DNA from: Ceratorhiza oryzae-sativae
Lineage: Eukaryota; Basidiomycota; Agaricomycetes; Cantharellales; Ceratobasidiaceae
Reading direction: 5' to 3'
NCBI GenBank assembly: GCA_030998015.1
Contig: JARWMV010000019.1
Coordinates: forward strand, 62,001-126,000
DNA: 64,000 bases
The translations under genes and the position numbers were made by a program. This document shows, one piece after another, positions 43,456 through 55,213 of this stretch (its first letter is position 1; the number at the start of each line of letters is the position of its first letter). The notes below the pieces were generated by a model. It ran no database searches and was not told where the DNA came from. It saw only the letters and a list, made by a program, of their open reading frames with translations.

Positions 43456-44042
43456 AGGCACGATCACGTGTCGTAGCATTTTTATTTTATTTTATTTAGC
43501 ATTCAATTTTAGCGTGCTACATGATCACAAGGTCAAACCGCACGAGACCGAGGAGAGAGAGCCGGCCACAGGGCCCGGTGACACCAGCAGAGGAGAAAGG
43601 GAGAAAGAAGAGGAAGAGGGCGTAAACAAGGGGGGGTCAAGAGTGGGCCCGAGGGCAATCACGTGTCGTAGCACCCCTCGCTCTCGGCCGCTCCGTCTCT
43701 AGCATCACCCCATCGTACGACAGTCGCCGTCCGATTTGGCGATCCGACCTGCGAGTTCGCTCGCGTCTCGGTGCCCCAGTCTCCCCCTTGCTCCGCTCCG
43801 GGTTCCCCACTCCCTCCGGTTCGGACGGTCTTTATCGTATCAATTTTTCCCCAGGTATCTAGTCACGCGCGTTCAATATCAAGTTTTGTTTCCATCCCCG
43901 CACACTTACACATGCGCCCAGAGGCCGCCACAGCGCAGTCGAAGGCTAAGATGTCAACCAACCACCATAAAACATACTTGTCGACCATAGACACCTTATC
44001 ATCTCCTATCCATGTCCTTCCTTACCATTCTTTTCACCTTTT
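43456..44042 (+). repeat. Repeat Z, left part of the second copy (CpG-rich)
   Basis: Matches 12289-12891 along its length, starting AGGCAC. CpG sites are kept here where the 12-kb copy has TG or CA. It ends at CTTTT (44038-44042), the left target duplication of the 8.6-kb transposon; Z resumes at 52659. Confidence 0.85.
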
Positions 44043-44818
44043 TGTTAAACTCGAGGTAGCGGGCAGGCTACATGGTGGTTAGGTGAAATCTCTCTCTCTT
44101 GTAAAATTTTCTACTGCGATGCCTACACGGCTGCCCCAGTAGCTAGAATTTTGCTGAGTTGGGGCGCAAAGCCGGAGTTATGGCAAGTCCGGGTGTGGTG
44201 ATCTGATGCAAATTCATACCGTTCCCAGCTTGACCAATTTGCAATTCCGTCGGCCCAGTTGACAAGCCGGGACCGGCTCGAACATCAGCCGGACAATGCT
44301 GTGACGATTGTAACTCAATTAGTTACAAGCTTTCTTGCGGGACACCGTCTGGTCCCCGGTTCTATTTGACTCAAGGTATTGTTGTTGTTTCACCGTGGGG
44401 GGTGTGCTGTGATGTTGCAGAGCCTATCCAGGTACCTGTGGCTGAATGGTCCAGGCTGGCAGGGTGGCGCTAATCAAACACCGGTGATAGTCCGAACCCA
44501 TACGGAACGGCTGGGCAACTCCTCACTTGGACTCGGTGACTCTTTCAGATGTAGCCAGCTTGGCCAAATAATTATTGGCGTCCCAGGTAGTTTTTATTTA
44601 ACCGGTTGGTGCATTTTTCCGGCTTGCATGTGCATGCTGGATCCCAGCCGGTGCACCTCCTGGGATCAGTGTCGTCATACATCACGTGATGATATCCGCA
44701 GCTTGCGGAGCCTGCACCGCTTGCGAGTTTTCATGTTTCATAGTAGCATAAGGAAAAATGAAGACACTTTATATTTATTGAGAGTTGTGCTTGCTGCTCG
44801 GCACCTTCCCGCTCGTAA

Positions 44819-47800
44819 ATGACTACTGTTCTTGATCGATCTGTCAAGGTTTTGAGTTGTGAGTATTGGCTTTCCTTATGCTCTGCAACGTGCTGAGGTC
44901 GCTAATGCTCTCTTTTACTTATTTATTCAGTCGATATAAGGCAGGACGAGTGCTACGCTTACTGCGGGATCTGCCGCGATGTGCTTGGTCGGCCCAAAAA
45001 GATCGACCGAAAGGGCTTGCAGCGTCACCTGCGCAATCCGGGTCACCTGCAGCGCAGGGCACGTCGAGCGAAGAAAAAGCGACCAGCAAATAAACAGGCA
45101 AATGCAGTGAGTGCATTACCTGTTAATTTTAGCACTCATTATTTAAACCTTGTTAAGCAACAGCCAATCGAACCAAAAGAGCCAACACATCGCTACCACG
45201 AATCAGCAACTCCATTCGATTTCTTTGAGGCATCCTTCCCTTCTACTGCCGACAGCTTTCATGCCTCGGCCGAATGCCCTCCGGAGGCAGCTGGAGATTC
45301 AGATTCAGATTGGGAGGACGAGGACTCCGCATGCACGAGGGGTTCCGGGCAAATTGACGACCTTTTTGTTGCATCTCAGGAGCAGGGCACCCTGTTGCCT
45401 GGCGCATCAAGGTTGGATGATACGTCGGAGAGCTCAGATTCAGACGTAGACTCGGACTCGGGTCATGGTAAGACCTGTTTTGTGTATTATGACTATTAAC
45501 TTACCTTGGTCTAACTAAAACCAGACCACCCAAACACATATAGGCCGGATTTTGATAAGTACATATCAACTTCAGGTTGCTGCGACTGGCTTCCATGGCC
45601 ATCAAAAGGTGTAAGATAGATCGTTTAGCAACCATTATGCTACTAATACAATGGCATGTCTTATAGATGTTCCTTGCGGACCTTATAACGAACTCCAAGC
45701 GTCTGAGGTTTACACGTCGCCAGACTCGAGCACTGCTTGTGTACGCACGTGAGACGGGAGGCCGCGATGTCCCATCTTACAAGGCTCTCAGGAGAACACA
45801 AGCGCAACTAAAGGAACAGCTCGGGAGCCCTACAGTCCGTAAGGTTTCGCTTTCTGGTAATATATTTTACATGAACCGCATTGTAGGTGGGCTTGCCCAG
45901 GTCAGTTTTTAAGGCATGTTTGCCGTTTTATTCAAGCTCATTAACACTGTTTATTGAGTAATCTAGGACTTGGCAAACCCGTACCTTCGAAAGCACATGA
46001 ACTTCTATCCTCATTATGAGGGGAAGCGAATGCTGCAGGTATGGCATGGGAATAAAATGCTCAAAAGCGCTCCCAACCACGTTCTAACCCCGATGATCTG
46101 CCACAACGACCAAATATTCTATGTAAACGAGTTAGTACAACGGAGTCAAGGTTGGTTTTTACCTGTACGGTGGTTTTTGAAGGGGGAGAAACGTGAGATG
46201 CACGCGATGGGATATATCGTCAAAGACACTCAGGTGAGGACTTTTTTGAAGCCTTGTGACTTTGATTGTGTTATCTCATCTACTTCTCCTCGCTTCAGAG
46301 TGGTTTGCACATCTGTTGCGATCATGGTATCGCTGTTCCGGTTTCAACCTTTCAGCATTCACTCCCCAATCTCCTGAAACTAAATGCAGTTCCAGCATTT
46401 GACGGTGCGTTGAGATGCTTTGCCAGTCAGCCGCTATGTTTCAAAAAGGGATTCTTACAGTCTTTGCATTGTAGAAGCTTCCAAGACATTTCAAGCAGAT
46501 ATCCCTCATTCAATGCGCGCTATTGCTGGATCTCGAGCTGTGTATTCCATTCCAATCATTCTATTCATGGACGACGTCTCTGGAAACATCACTAAGCAGT
46601 GGAACAAGCATATATCCAGCTACATCTCCAACAGCGCCCTGACACGAGAGATCTTGAACACAGAATATAGCGTACAATTTGTCTTGACTTCAAAACATGC
46701 CACCCCATCCGAACTTATGCAGGGAATTCGAGAGGACCTTGAGTGAGTGCTGCAAACCATCACTGAACGCATACACTCAAACTTGCTGCCCAAAAATAGG
46801 GAGAGCTTTCGAAACCCAGTTGTTGCGTTCGATTGTGAGACCCAAGAGGAGGTTCTCATCCAAGGGTATCCACTTTTTTCAGCAGCGGATAACCCAATGC
46901 AAGCGGAGCAGTGTAGTTGCCAGCTGCAAAATGCAAACTTTTTTTGTCGAACCTGTTTGGCCGGGGGCTCAACTGAGTTTAAACAAAGTGAAGCTGGGTA
47001 TGCGAAGCTGTTTCAGGTACGTCAATTTAACTGCACTGTTGTCCAAATTAACCATGTTTCTGTTAGCCAGGCGAGAAGCGCACACCTTCACAAACCAAGG
47101 AGCGAGTGAACGCGCTCCTTGATATGTCAGTCCAAGCATCTCAGAAGACACGGATCAAGGACCAAGCGCGAGACTGGGGCATTAAAGATACCTTGGGGCA
47201 GGTGGTCATCGATAGGCTGGTAGATATGGGTCAAAAGCTTCGAGAGGTCAGCCAAGGAGCATGCCGCTGTTGCGAGTCAGAGGTGATTGCCGCCCTGCAG
47301 GCAGAACTTGACTCCGCACGTCGCAAAGGGTGTGTAAATGCATTTTTGGACATGGAATGTAAGTATTCCCCTGAGTACATGTTCAAATTCTAATATATTC
47401 AACATAGATTTAGGCTTCAACGTACACGAAGACACACCAACAGAGATCCTACATACCGTACTTCTCGGGGTAGTTAAATATTTTTGGGGCCAGACTGTGT
47501 TTGTCTTGTCCAAACCTCACCAGATGGACGCACTCGAGACACGGCTGGGGTCAGTTGACATATCTGGCCTCAACGTTGACTCCGTGTCTGAGAGGTACAT
47601 GTGCCAGTATAGTGGCTCACTCGTCGGCAAGCACTTCAAAACGCTGGCGCAAATTATCCAGTTTGCATGCTATGACCTTATCCAGCCTGACCTCTTCGAT
47701 GTCTGGTTGCTTCTTGGTCGGTTGACTGCCCTACTGTGGTACACAGAAATCGAAGATATAGACATTTATCTGGTGAGTCTCCAGGCTCTTTTTTGACTAG

Positions 47801-49379
47801 TATCTGATGGGTATTCCGCAAGGCTGAATTGCAGGAAATCATTGACGGGTTTCTTCTTGCCGCTGCACATTGTAGCCCAAGTATTATTGTACACAAGCCC
47901 AAGTTTCATTTCTTGGTGCATCTGCCAATGTACATTAGACAGTTTGGTCCAGCTATTTTCTTCTCGACAGAACGCTTTGAGTCCTTTCACGGTGTTTTCC
48001 GTGCAGGATCACTCTCTAGCAATCACCAATCACCATCTCGGGATATTGCAGACTACTTTGTTGGAGTCGACTGTTTGAAGCACATATGTTCAGGTGACTT
48101 ATTTCACCATACAGTCCTCTGCAATTTTTTACCCCATTGTTTAGGTGGATTTTGGAAGGAAGGTGCCGCTTGGATGCGTGCTAGCCATCTTGTGCAAGAC
48201 TTTATAGGTGAACATAGCGAATTTTCGGGTCTCCTTGGCCTACCATTAGTCAATAAACAGGACCCAGGTATGTTCCAGTGTATCCCTAACACTCTTTCTA
48301 TATTAACACTCTGGCAGGCTCTGTTGTTCCACTCCCTTGAAAAAAATCGTCTGGGCTTTTGCCAAAGAGTTGGCGTGAATTTAGCACAGACACACCTGCC
48401 TTTCCGTTGCACGCCCCTGGACCAGAACACAGCCGCTACTTCCATGTTCTCTCCATTATTTCGCAGGCTGGTGATTCGATCAAAGTAGGGAGCAACATAT
48501 TGTTCAAGTCTGAGGTATGTTGGCGCATACAGTGCACTATTAGGCTCATTGACGAAGCTGACATATTCACAACAGTTCGGCCAGGTCAGAGCGCTATTTG
48601 GTTGCTTGTCACCAAACGGTGTGACAGCGCACTACGCAGCTATTAACCGGTACCAGGTCTCTCCTACAAAACATGTCAAGTTTGATATGCCTGTCCTCGA
48701 TAGAACAGACAGTTTAGTTTTCATACAAATACAGGTGCGTATAATCTGAAATCTCATTGTGTAGATATACTTACACATTTTGGTTTAGGCTATTGTCTGT
48801 CTAGTCAACCTTCAACACAACTGTTTTTCCGACGGAAGGTGTTCTCACCACCAAGTCGCTGAGTGTCAGGAGCACGAAGATACAACTCGAACCCGATATT
48901 CTGTACAACACTCAAATAGCAAGTCATTTATACTCAATACTCAAGGCTTACACAATGTACAACTCATCCACCGAGCCCTGCCTGAATCACTCCTTCGATG
49001 GCGTGGGTTAGGAGAAGATCCAGCAAAAGTTCATTGCGAAGCGGTTAGGAAAATTGCTTCAGCAAATGTCAACAAGTCCTTGCAAGCCAAAGCTCAGAAG
49101 GCTGCAAAAAATACTTTTAACTTGATGGTTGAAAGCACACAGGGCGCCTTGGGCATGGAGTTCGACTCTAGCAAACGACCTACGAAGCGAAGGCGGACCA
49201 ACCGCTCAACAGCTGCTACTAGTGCAACACACGCTGACCATGATTTGCCTGCACCAAGTGTTCCGACTGCCTCGTCACTTCCTTCTGCTTCATCTATACC
49301 TAGTTCTTACTCCGAGTTCTGGTCTCAGATAGCCCAAAGTCGGAGGGATACCGATCCAAACTGTGTAGATAACTTGTAG
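44819..49379 (+). CDS. Transposase-like protein of the 8.6-kb element, many exons
   Basis: ATG 44819; intron 44859-44930; then a zinc finger (CGICRDVLG, HLRNPGH), an acidic linker, and many short exons. Later blocks: IILFMDDVSGNITKQWNKH (about 46560), EDLEESFRNPVVAFDCET across an intron at 46740-46800, NFFCRTCLAGG (about 46950), EDTPTEILHTVLLGVVKYFW (about 47430), KPKFHFLVHLPMYIRQFGP and FSTERFESFHGVFR (47900-48000). The last blocks resemble the end of CACTA/EnSpm transposase domains, and the whole order matches a multicopy Agaricomycete family. The acidic residues in FMDD and near the ER motif are candidate catalytic residues. The C-terminus is Ser-rich and basic. One TGA (48338-48340) interrupts the frame as I splice it. 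The second gene follows 390 bp later. Confidence 0.65.
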
Positions 49380-49770
49380 ATACCATCATGTATATAGTAT
49401 GCTGAGCATAATGCGTATTGACTTAGCATTTTTTGACGGTACCATGATACAAAGCGCTGAGATTAGTAATGGAGCGACACTGCCACCTGGAGTCTTGTCG
49501 ACTCCGACCCCCACTGTGGCGATGTCTCCGGGGCTTCAACGGAGGCGACGTCGCAACAGTTTTTTTCTTGTCATAAAGGACTTGGTCGTTTCGAATCGTC
49601 CTCTGCACCCCCTTCTCCGCTCCTTGTGTCGCCCACGTTCCTGTCTTATTGGACGCGCACTTGTGCTGGTACACTTCAATAAACTTGCTGCCTGCACTCA
49701 AACTTAAACTATACTGTATAATCTCTATCAATCGACTCAGCTGTCTTTTCACCAACCCTCAACTTGTTCT

Positions 49771-51811
49771 AATGGGATTCTTGAGTGACGACGAAATCCA
49801 ATTTGAAGGAAGCCAATCCGATGTCGATAGTCCACCTGGATCTCCTCGGCTTGCAGCCACACACGCTCGCGCAATCGCTGAGAACTTTGTGGCCGACTTT
49901 TCTGAACCAGGTGCGCGTTTCTGACCTTTCTTAAGCTCTTACAACAACTAACATATTTCTGGATTTAGATAGTCGTGCAGCACGTAATTATGCGTCGTTG
50001 TGCTGCGAAGAGTTTGGACTCACGGATATGGACAAGGATGACGTCTTGAGAACATCTCAGGTGGGTGTCCTCAATTAGCAGCTACCTTACTTTAACTCAC
50101 GAAGTCGATTACAGATGCATGCACATCTTATTACTATTCGCCAGTACACTCAGGTTGTCGCACTTACGCACAACATCAATCGACTGCTAACCAACTCTTT
50201 CCTGGAATCGACTGAGTTCAAAGACCATGTCACACGTCGGGTTCAGGCCACATTCTTAGATGCCAACCTTCCAACATATGTGCGTGGCTCCACTGCTCGT
50301 CTAGTTGTAAGTGCAGCGCTCCCGGTATCCTTGTATTTAATGCTGATCTCTCTACGCAAGCAACACATGCAGGAGAATCCAGCTAGCTGGCGCATTCCTC
50401 CCGTTGTCCACGCCCACTTTATCAACTCAAAGGTGTTTCGAAAGGCAATTGCTGCGATCGCAAGTAACTTTTGTGGCGATATGAGGCGAAAGGTCAGTAT
50501 CCTATTGACCACATGGCGAAGAACTTTCTAATTAATAGGTTGCACTCATTTCGATGCAGATCAAGAAATCAATACTTGATAAATTGGACATCGGTGCGTT
50601 TACTAGGAAGCTCTGTGTCAAGGGCTATCAGCCAGACATGAGCCACTGGAGGCGGTTTGCGCTTCTGGTATGTCTGCGATATTCCGCTGCTTGTGCCACA
50701 CTAACAGTGGCTAAATCACAGCGTTGTTACATGGTGGACTGGGAGAAGCTTCCAGTTCAACCTGGCAAAGGACATGGGATGTCGTTCTGGGCCTTTATTG
50801 ATACGAAACTTGACAAGCTCCGAGCGCATTGTGCCAGGCCAAGCGAGGATGAAACCCAGAAGGCAATTAAAGAGTGAGTCGCTCTCTGGTATTATATTTT
50901 AGTAGCTGCATTAACCATATTGCATACCTAGACTGCTCAAGTCAAACTTAACAGACGATTGGAAACTCTACAAGGGTCCTGCCTCGGGGGCAACAAAACT
51001 TCCAGCACGCATCCATGTCCCAGAATGGCAAAGGGATCACGCTAGGGCCATTCAAGATATGATGGAATACGTCGTGGAAGCCAACACAGAGGAGGACATG
51101 GACGACGATGAGGGTAGCGAGCCCATAGAACCCGATGGACATCAAGTCGCCCCTGGCACAAACACAAGAACCAAGGAGGATGGCGGACATGAAGGTGATG
51201 CTGAAGACAACACAATAGAAGTGCAAAGACACGCGCGTTTGGAGATGCCTGCTGGCAGCACAAACCCAGAAGGTCGCACACAGGGTGCTCGTACTGGTGG
51301 TATGTACAACATTTTTGATATGCAATTTAAACTCACTGTTCTTGAAGCTGTACTTGTCCCGGAGACACAAGAAACCTTGAGAAACGGTGAGTATCTGATG
51401 AGTTCAGCTGATTGGGCTACACTAAATGCTACTCTAAAACATCCAGGCACTCCAGCGCCCTCAACGCTGCGGTCGGAACCTGAAACCCAATCCGTTGAAG
51501 GTAGGTGCAGAATTATCTGCCTCGAATATCCTGCCTAACATTTCTATACAGCGAGTTTTGTGCCCAAAACCCCACTCAGGGCGATAACCTCTCAGATCTG
51601 TGATCAACAAAACGCTGGTCCTTCAGGGAGCACATCAGGACAGGCGACGCAAGCAGGCTGGGCATGTGAGTTGCAAGCAAGCGATATTTTCTGATGTCCT
51701 GCTGACAGTTTAGCTATAGCTGGAACCCTGGCAGACCGTCGCCCACGTACAACACATAAAGGTGCATCTCCTATTGGGCGCGCCAATCCTTCTACATCCC
51801 AGTCCCGTTGA
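49771..51811 (+). CDS. Second gene of the 8.6-kb element, unknown function
   Basis: ATG 49771 (MGFLSDDEIQFEGSQSDVDS) to the TGA ending at 51811, with about nine short introns. Exons encode an acidic N-terminus; a mostly helical core with TQVVALTHNINRLLTNSFL, FKDHVTRRVQATFLDANLP, WRIPPVVHAHFI and KKSILDKLDIGAFTRKLCV; a segment KGHGMSFWAFIDTKLDKLR; and an acidic, disordered C-terminus. The core matches a recurrent Agaricomycete family that I have seen only as hypothetical proteins. Sharing an element with a transposase gene, as in CACTA TnpA/TnpD pairs, suggests a DNA-binding or accessory role; that is inference. No stop is seen in the exons I could join. Confidence 0.55.
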
Positions 51812-52658
51812 ACCTAGATATAGATTACGTTTGCTATTCTCATCTCTCTCCGTTTTTTGCTCTGTACTTTTATTGTATTGACACTGTATTACTGCGGCGC
51901 AGTACATACAGTGGGCTAATTAATGTACTTTTTTGGGTTGTAAACTATGGCAGGATGCCCATGCGAAATAATAGCTAGAATATTCCATAGTTTTTTACTG
52001 GGAGATTTAGCTCCAAAGCAGCTGAACAAGTACCATAGTCCACAATTGAGCACTACCTGGAAACACTCTACAAAATTAGCTGTGATTAGTTTGTAAACTA
52101 CATTCAGATGTTAACAGTGCCTGAACAGTGTGTTTTCTTCAAATTCACCCATCTAAAAACCGCGAAGGTGCACATGACGTGACTCAGACAGTTGATGCAG
52201 GCTGGTAAGCAGAGCATTGTGAAACTCAAAATACAGGGGATGACATGGCTGTAGCCCAGCTTGTCCAAGTGCCCCGGATTCCATAATGTACACTCAAGCT
52301 GAAAACCAGCGGGCAGCGTGCTGGGTTTCTTAGCGGCTATCAGCTATATTTACCAATCAACTTGCATGTGGGACCTGGTGGCAGAGAGCCTCTGGTAAAA
52401 CAAACAATGGTGCCCAACCCATAACAAGCCATGACATCATATTGATTACAGATGCCACGAGCTTGCTGATTCCGGCGAGTTAGCAGCTCTGGCCATTTTC
52501 CATATATGCGCACTTTTTCCAGAATTTTGCTGTTATCCAATCATGGATCAGTCTGCCGCTTACTCAAGCTGGAAACCAGCTGGCAGAGGGACGGCGGTGT
52601 AAATACACTGATACGAATCACATGACTCAATGCGTGCAGCCACGTGTGACATCCAACA
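51812..52658. other. Right subterminal region of the 8.6-kb element
   Basis: Non-coding. It contains repeated GCTGGAAACCAGC-like and CCAGC/GCTGG motifs (e.g. 52305-52316 and 52568-52583), which may be transposase-binding subterminal repeats. Confidence 0.35.
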
Positions 52659-53648
52659 CTTTTCGATCTTTACACTTTCAGGAGCCGATTATACTTGGCC
52701 AGACCTGACCCTGGATGAGATCGCGCACATTACTCTTGTTCAGGTATGGCTGCCTATAAGCATCTATTCAGATAGATAGACCTTGATGTTTTACAATAGA
52801 AAGGGCTCTTTGGCTCGGGGATCCTCGATCAAATCTCCTCATGCAAAACTGGGATACCCCAATGTGATGATTCAGACCAACCGCCTGCAGATTGGCTTTG
52901 CACTGCCTTCCACAATGTGGTTTCATATGATGCAGCAAGTGGAACTGGTGGATGTGACACCTCACTTCAGTAGGAGACCAACTGCACAGAAAACCGGGGG
53001 CTCAGGAAAAGGTTGTGGGGGTAATAGTGGGCAAATATGCATAATTATCCACCTATGGCAGCTACTGCGTTTAAGAATATGATGATGCTACACATTAAAG
53101 TGAAGTGTACGCATATACAATGGTGTACAATGAAGTGAAACATACTGAGGTTGAGGGTGTGGGTAGTGTGGTAGTTGTGACATTCATCTTCCAACAACAG
53201 AGAAATGAGAATTGCCACATGAGTGTGGTCAGCCTAACAGGGAGTGCTAAATGCAGTTCATCTCAAAGCACAGTAGTGTCAAGTGGTATATATTATTGTA
53301 CAAGATGTAATAAAAGGCAAGGGGGCAAGAAGTGGTATACTTCATGTAGGAAGCAAGAAATGATCATAAACTTGGTGCAGTATCACCTTGCAGGGTCCCA
53401 CTTTTATCTATAAATGCAGAGATTAGCACAGTCAAAGGGTTATGCATTGCCCAAGAAGTATTACCTCAAGGACAGGTGCAAGAGTCTTGAATGCCTTATG
53501 TATTAGTGACCTCCAAATGGATGCCTGGAAATACACACAAGACTTCCTTGCTGGGTCTGTGGTAACCTCAGCACTAGTGAGCCAGGCCAAGCTGCAATGG
53601 TTGAAATAGAACACAACAGAGGCAGCTTCTTGCTTGAGCAAGTGAACC
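52659..53648 (+). repeat. Repeat Z, right part of the second copy, with coding relic
   Basis: Resumes Z after the transposon and matches 12887-13862. It includes DYTWPDLTLDEIAHITLVQ (about 52690-52745) and the FIFQQQRNENCHMSVVSLTG / YYCTRCNKR block (53105-53413). CpG is frequent at the left edge and gone by about 53.1 kb. It is cut at 53648 by LTR copy D, at a point where the 12-kb copy continues with CCTTCTCATT. Confidence 0.75.
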
Positions 53649-54953
53649 TGTTACAGGTCAGGGTACACTTGAATATCTAGAGCTTAAGCAAATGTAGATT
53701 TGTCAGTATACACTAATCATACTCAATACTTCTTAGACTAGAGTAAGAAGGCTCAAAGTAGTTGCAATGCAATCAAGTAACACTCAAGGTAGTCTTAATC
53801 TTTCACAGTGTAAACTCACTAATTTATAGGTATAAAGAGCAAGACTACTATGCTCAGGTTCCCTTAGATATCTTAAATGTAGTTCAGCCCTAGTTGCTTG
53901 GACTAACTGATACTAATCTTAATACTAGGCTTAAGTGATAGTTTATAGGATAGATGGTGGGCTGCCTAATGTGTGTACTTCCTCAGCTACAGGTACTTAG
54001 ATTTCCTCTAATAGCTGGTACTTAATGTCATCCTCAATCAGGAAATATTGTATCCTTATATATCTCTGTATATAAGATACAATGAATCAGACAGTATATA
54101 ACTAGTATGGTACTTTATTCCTCAGTACTAGTTATATAAGAAATCACACACAGACAAGAGAAATAGAAAGAGAAAAGAAACCAATAACTGGTCTGGGTTG
54201 AGTAAGAGGAGGGTGGTCTGGAAGGGCCTCAGAGGAGGTCCTTTTATACCCTGAGGAGGGCATTCCAGAGCCAAATAGATGCATGCATGCCAGTGCAATC
54301 ATCAAAAGAGGGTACTGCTATACTTGGGGTACACCCTAGCCTAGTATAGGATAAGAGAGTAAAGACAGGGTGTGGATCAAAGGCAATGATGCATCTGAGA
54401 CCTGCTATTGGCTTGTAGATGATATTATCATAGTATATACATGTAATGAATGGAGGCTACATCTCAGTGAGTCATAAAGTGAGTCAGAGAAGCTTCTGGA
54501 TCAATTAGGAAGGCTCTCCTGACTCACTGGAGTCATTAGATCTTGATTGATGGTCCAGTAAGATTCTAATGATCTTTGGGCCATTCCGGTGCAAGGATCT
54601 GGTGGATCGCGACGATCTTCAGGCAGCAGATACCGCCAAAGATTAGCTATCGATAGAGCACAAGATCGCTTTGATAGCGTAAGCGGTTGCCAAGATATGA
54701 GCGGTGCGATGTTGTAATCAATATCTCCTGATAAGAGGAAATATTGCAACCTCTGTATCTCTCTGAGATCTTATTGTAAAAACTTAATAAAATATGTGTT
54801 GGAGAGCGGGAAATTTGTACTATTTAATGGAACGGAAAATAGTACAATTCAGAGCGCATACAAATTCGAGTATTTCACAATTTAATTACAGAGGCATTGC
54901 TTGAGGTTGGCAGAGCAGACTAAAATAATAGAAAATGTTAGTGATCCATAACA
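53649..54953 (-). mobile_element. 1.3-kb family solo LTR (copy D), no target duplication
   Basis: Ends TGTTACAGG and CCATAACA; 1305 bp. Flanks GAACC and CAAGG do not match: the left flank is repeat Z and the right flank is LINE2. This is expected if two LTRs at different sites recombined, so the copy marks a rearrangement breakpoint. Confidence 0.85.
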
Positions 54954-55083
54954 CAAGGACACAAAGCAGGCACACTGGGAAAACTACCTTGAGAACCTTG
55001 ATGACAATACACTTTGGACAGCAGCAAAGTACATTGATGGGGACTCTACAGATGGGGGCTGTGCTCAGATCCCCAACCTGAAG
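54954..55083 (+). pseudogene. LINE2 ORF2 fragment upstream of the RT
   Basis: Reads KQAHWENYLENLDDNTLW and AAKYIDGDSTDGGCAQIP, the segment between endonuclease and RT in Tad-like LINEs. It is cut off on the left by LTR D, so ORF1 and the endonuclease are missing, and on the right by solo LTR G2-a. Confidence 0.65.
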
Positions 55084-55213
55084 TGTTATGACCTGTCAAA
55101 CAGACATAACAGAGTAACCAAATATTTTACAGATTTATGGCATTTTTTCCTAAGCAGAACAAGCCATAAACAAGGTCATGTGACCTTGGCGCTTAGCCAG
55201 TGCTTACAGTGGT

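Larger units (their letters stand above)
44043..52658 (+). mobile_element. Two-gene DNA transposon, 8.6 kb, inserted in repeat Z
   Basis: Boundaries come from comparison with the empty site at 12887-12891. The element starts TGTTAAACTC, ends ATCCAACA, and is flanked by perfect CTTTT duplications (44038-44042 and 52659-52663). The ends share only TGTT as an inverted repeat. It carries two plus-strand multi-exon genes and CpG-normal sequence. Subterminal CAGCTGG/CCAGC-type motifs occur in the right end. There are no LTRs despite TG..CA ends and a 5-bp duplication. Confidence 0.8.

Noticed and set aside
44043..52658. 8.6-kb element as an LTR retrotransposon
   Set aside because: It has TG..CA ends and a 5-bp duplication, but no terminal direct repeats and no RT or integrase; its main gene is transposase-like.
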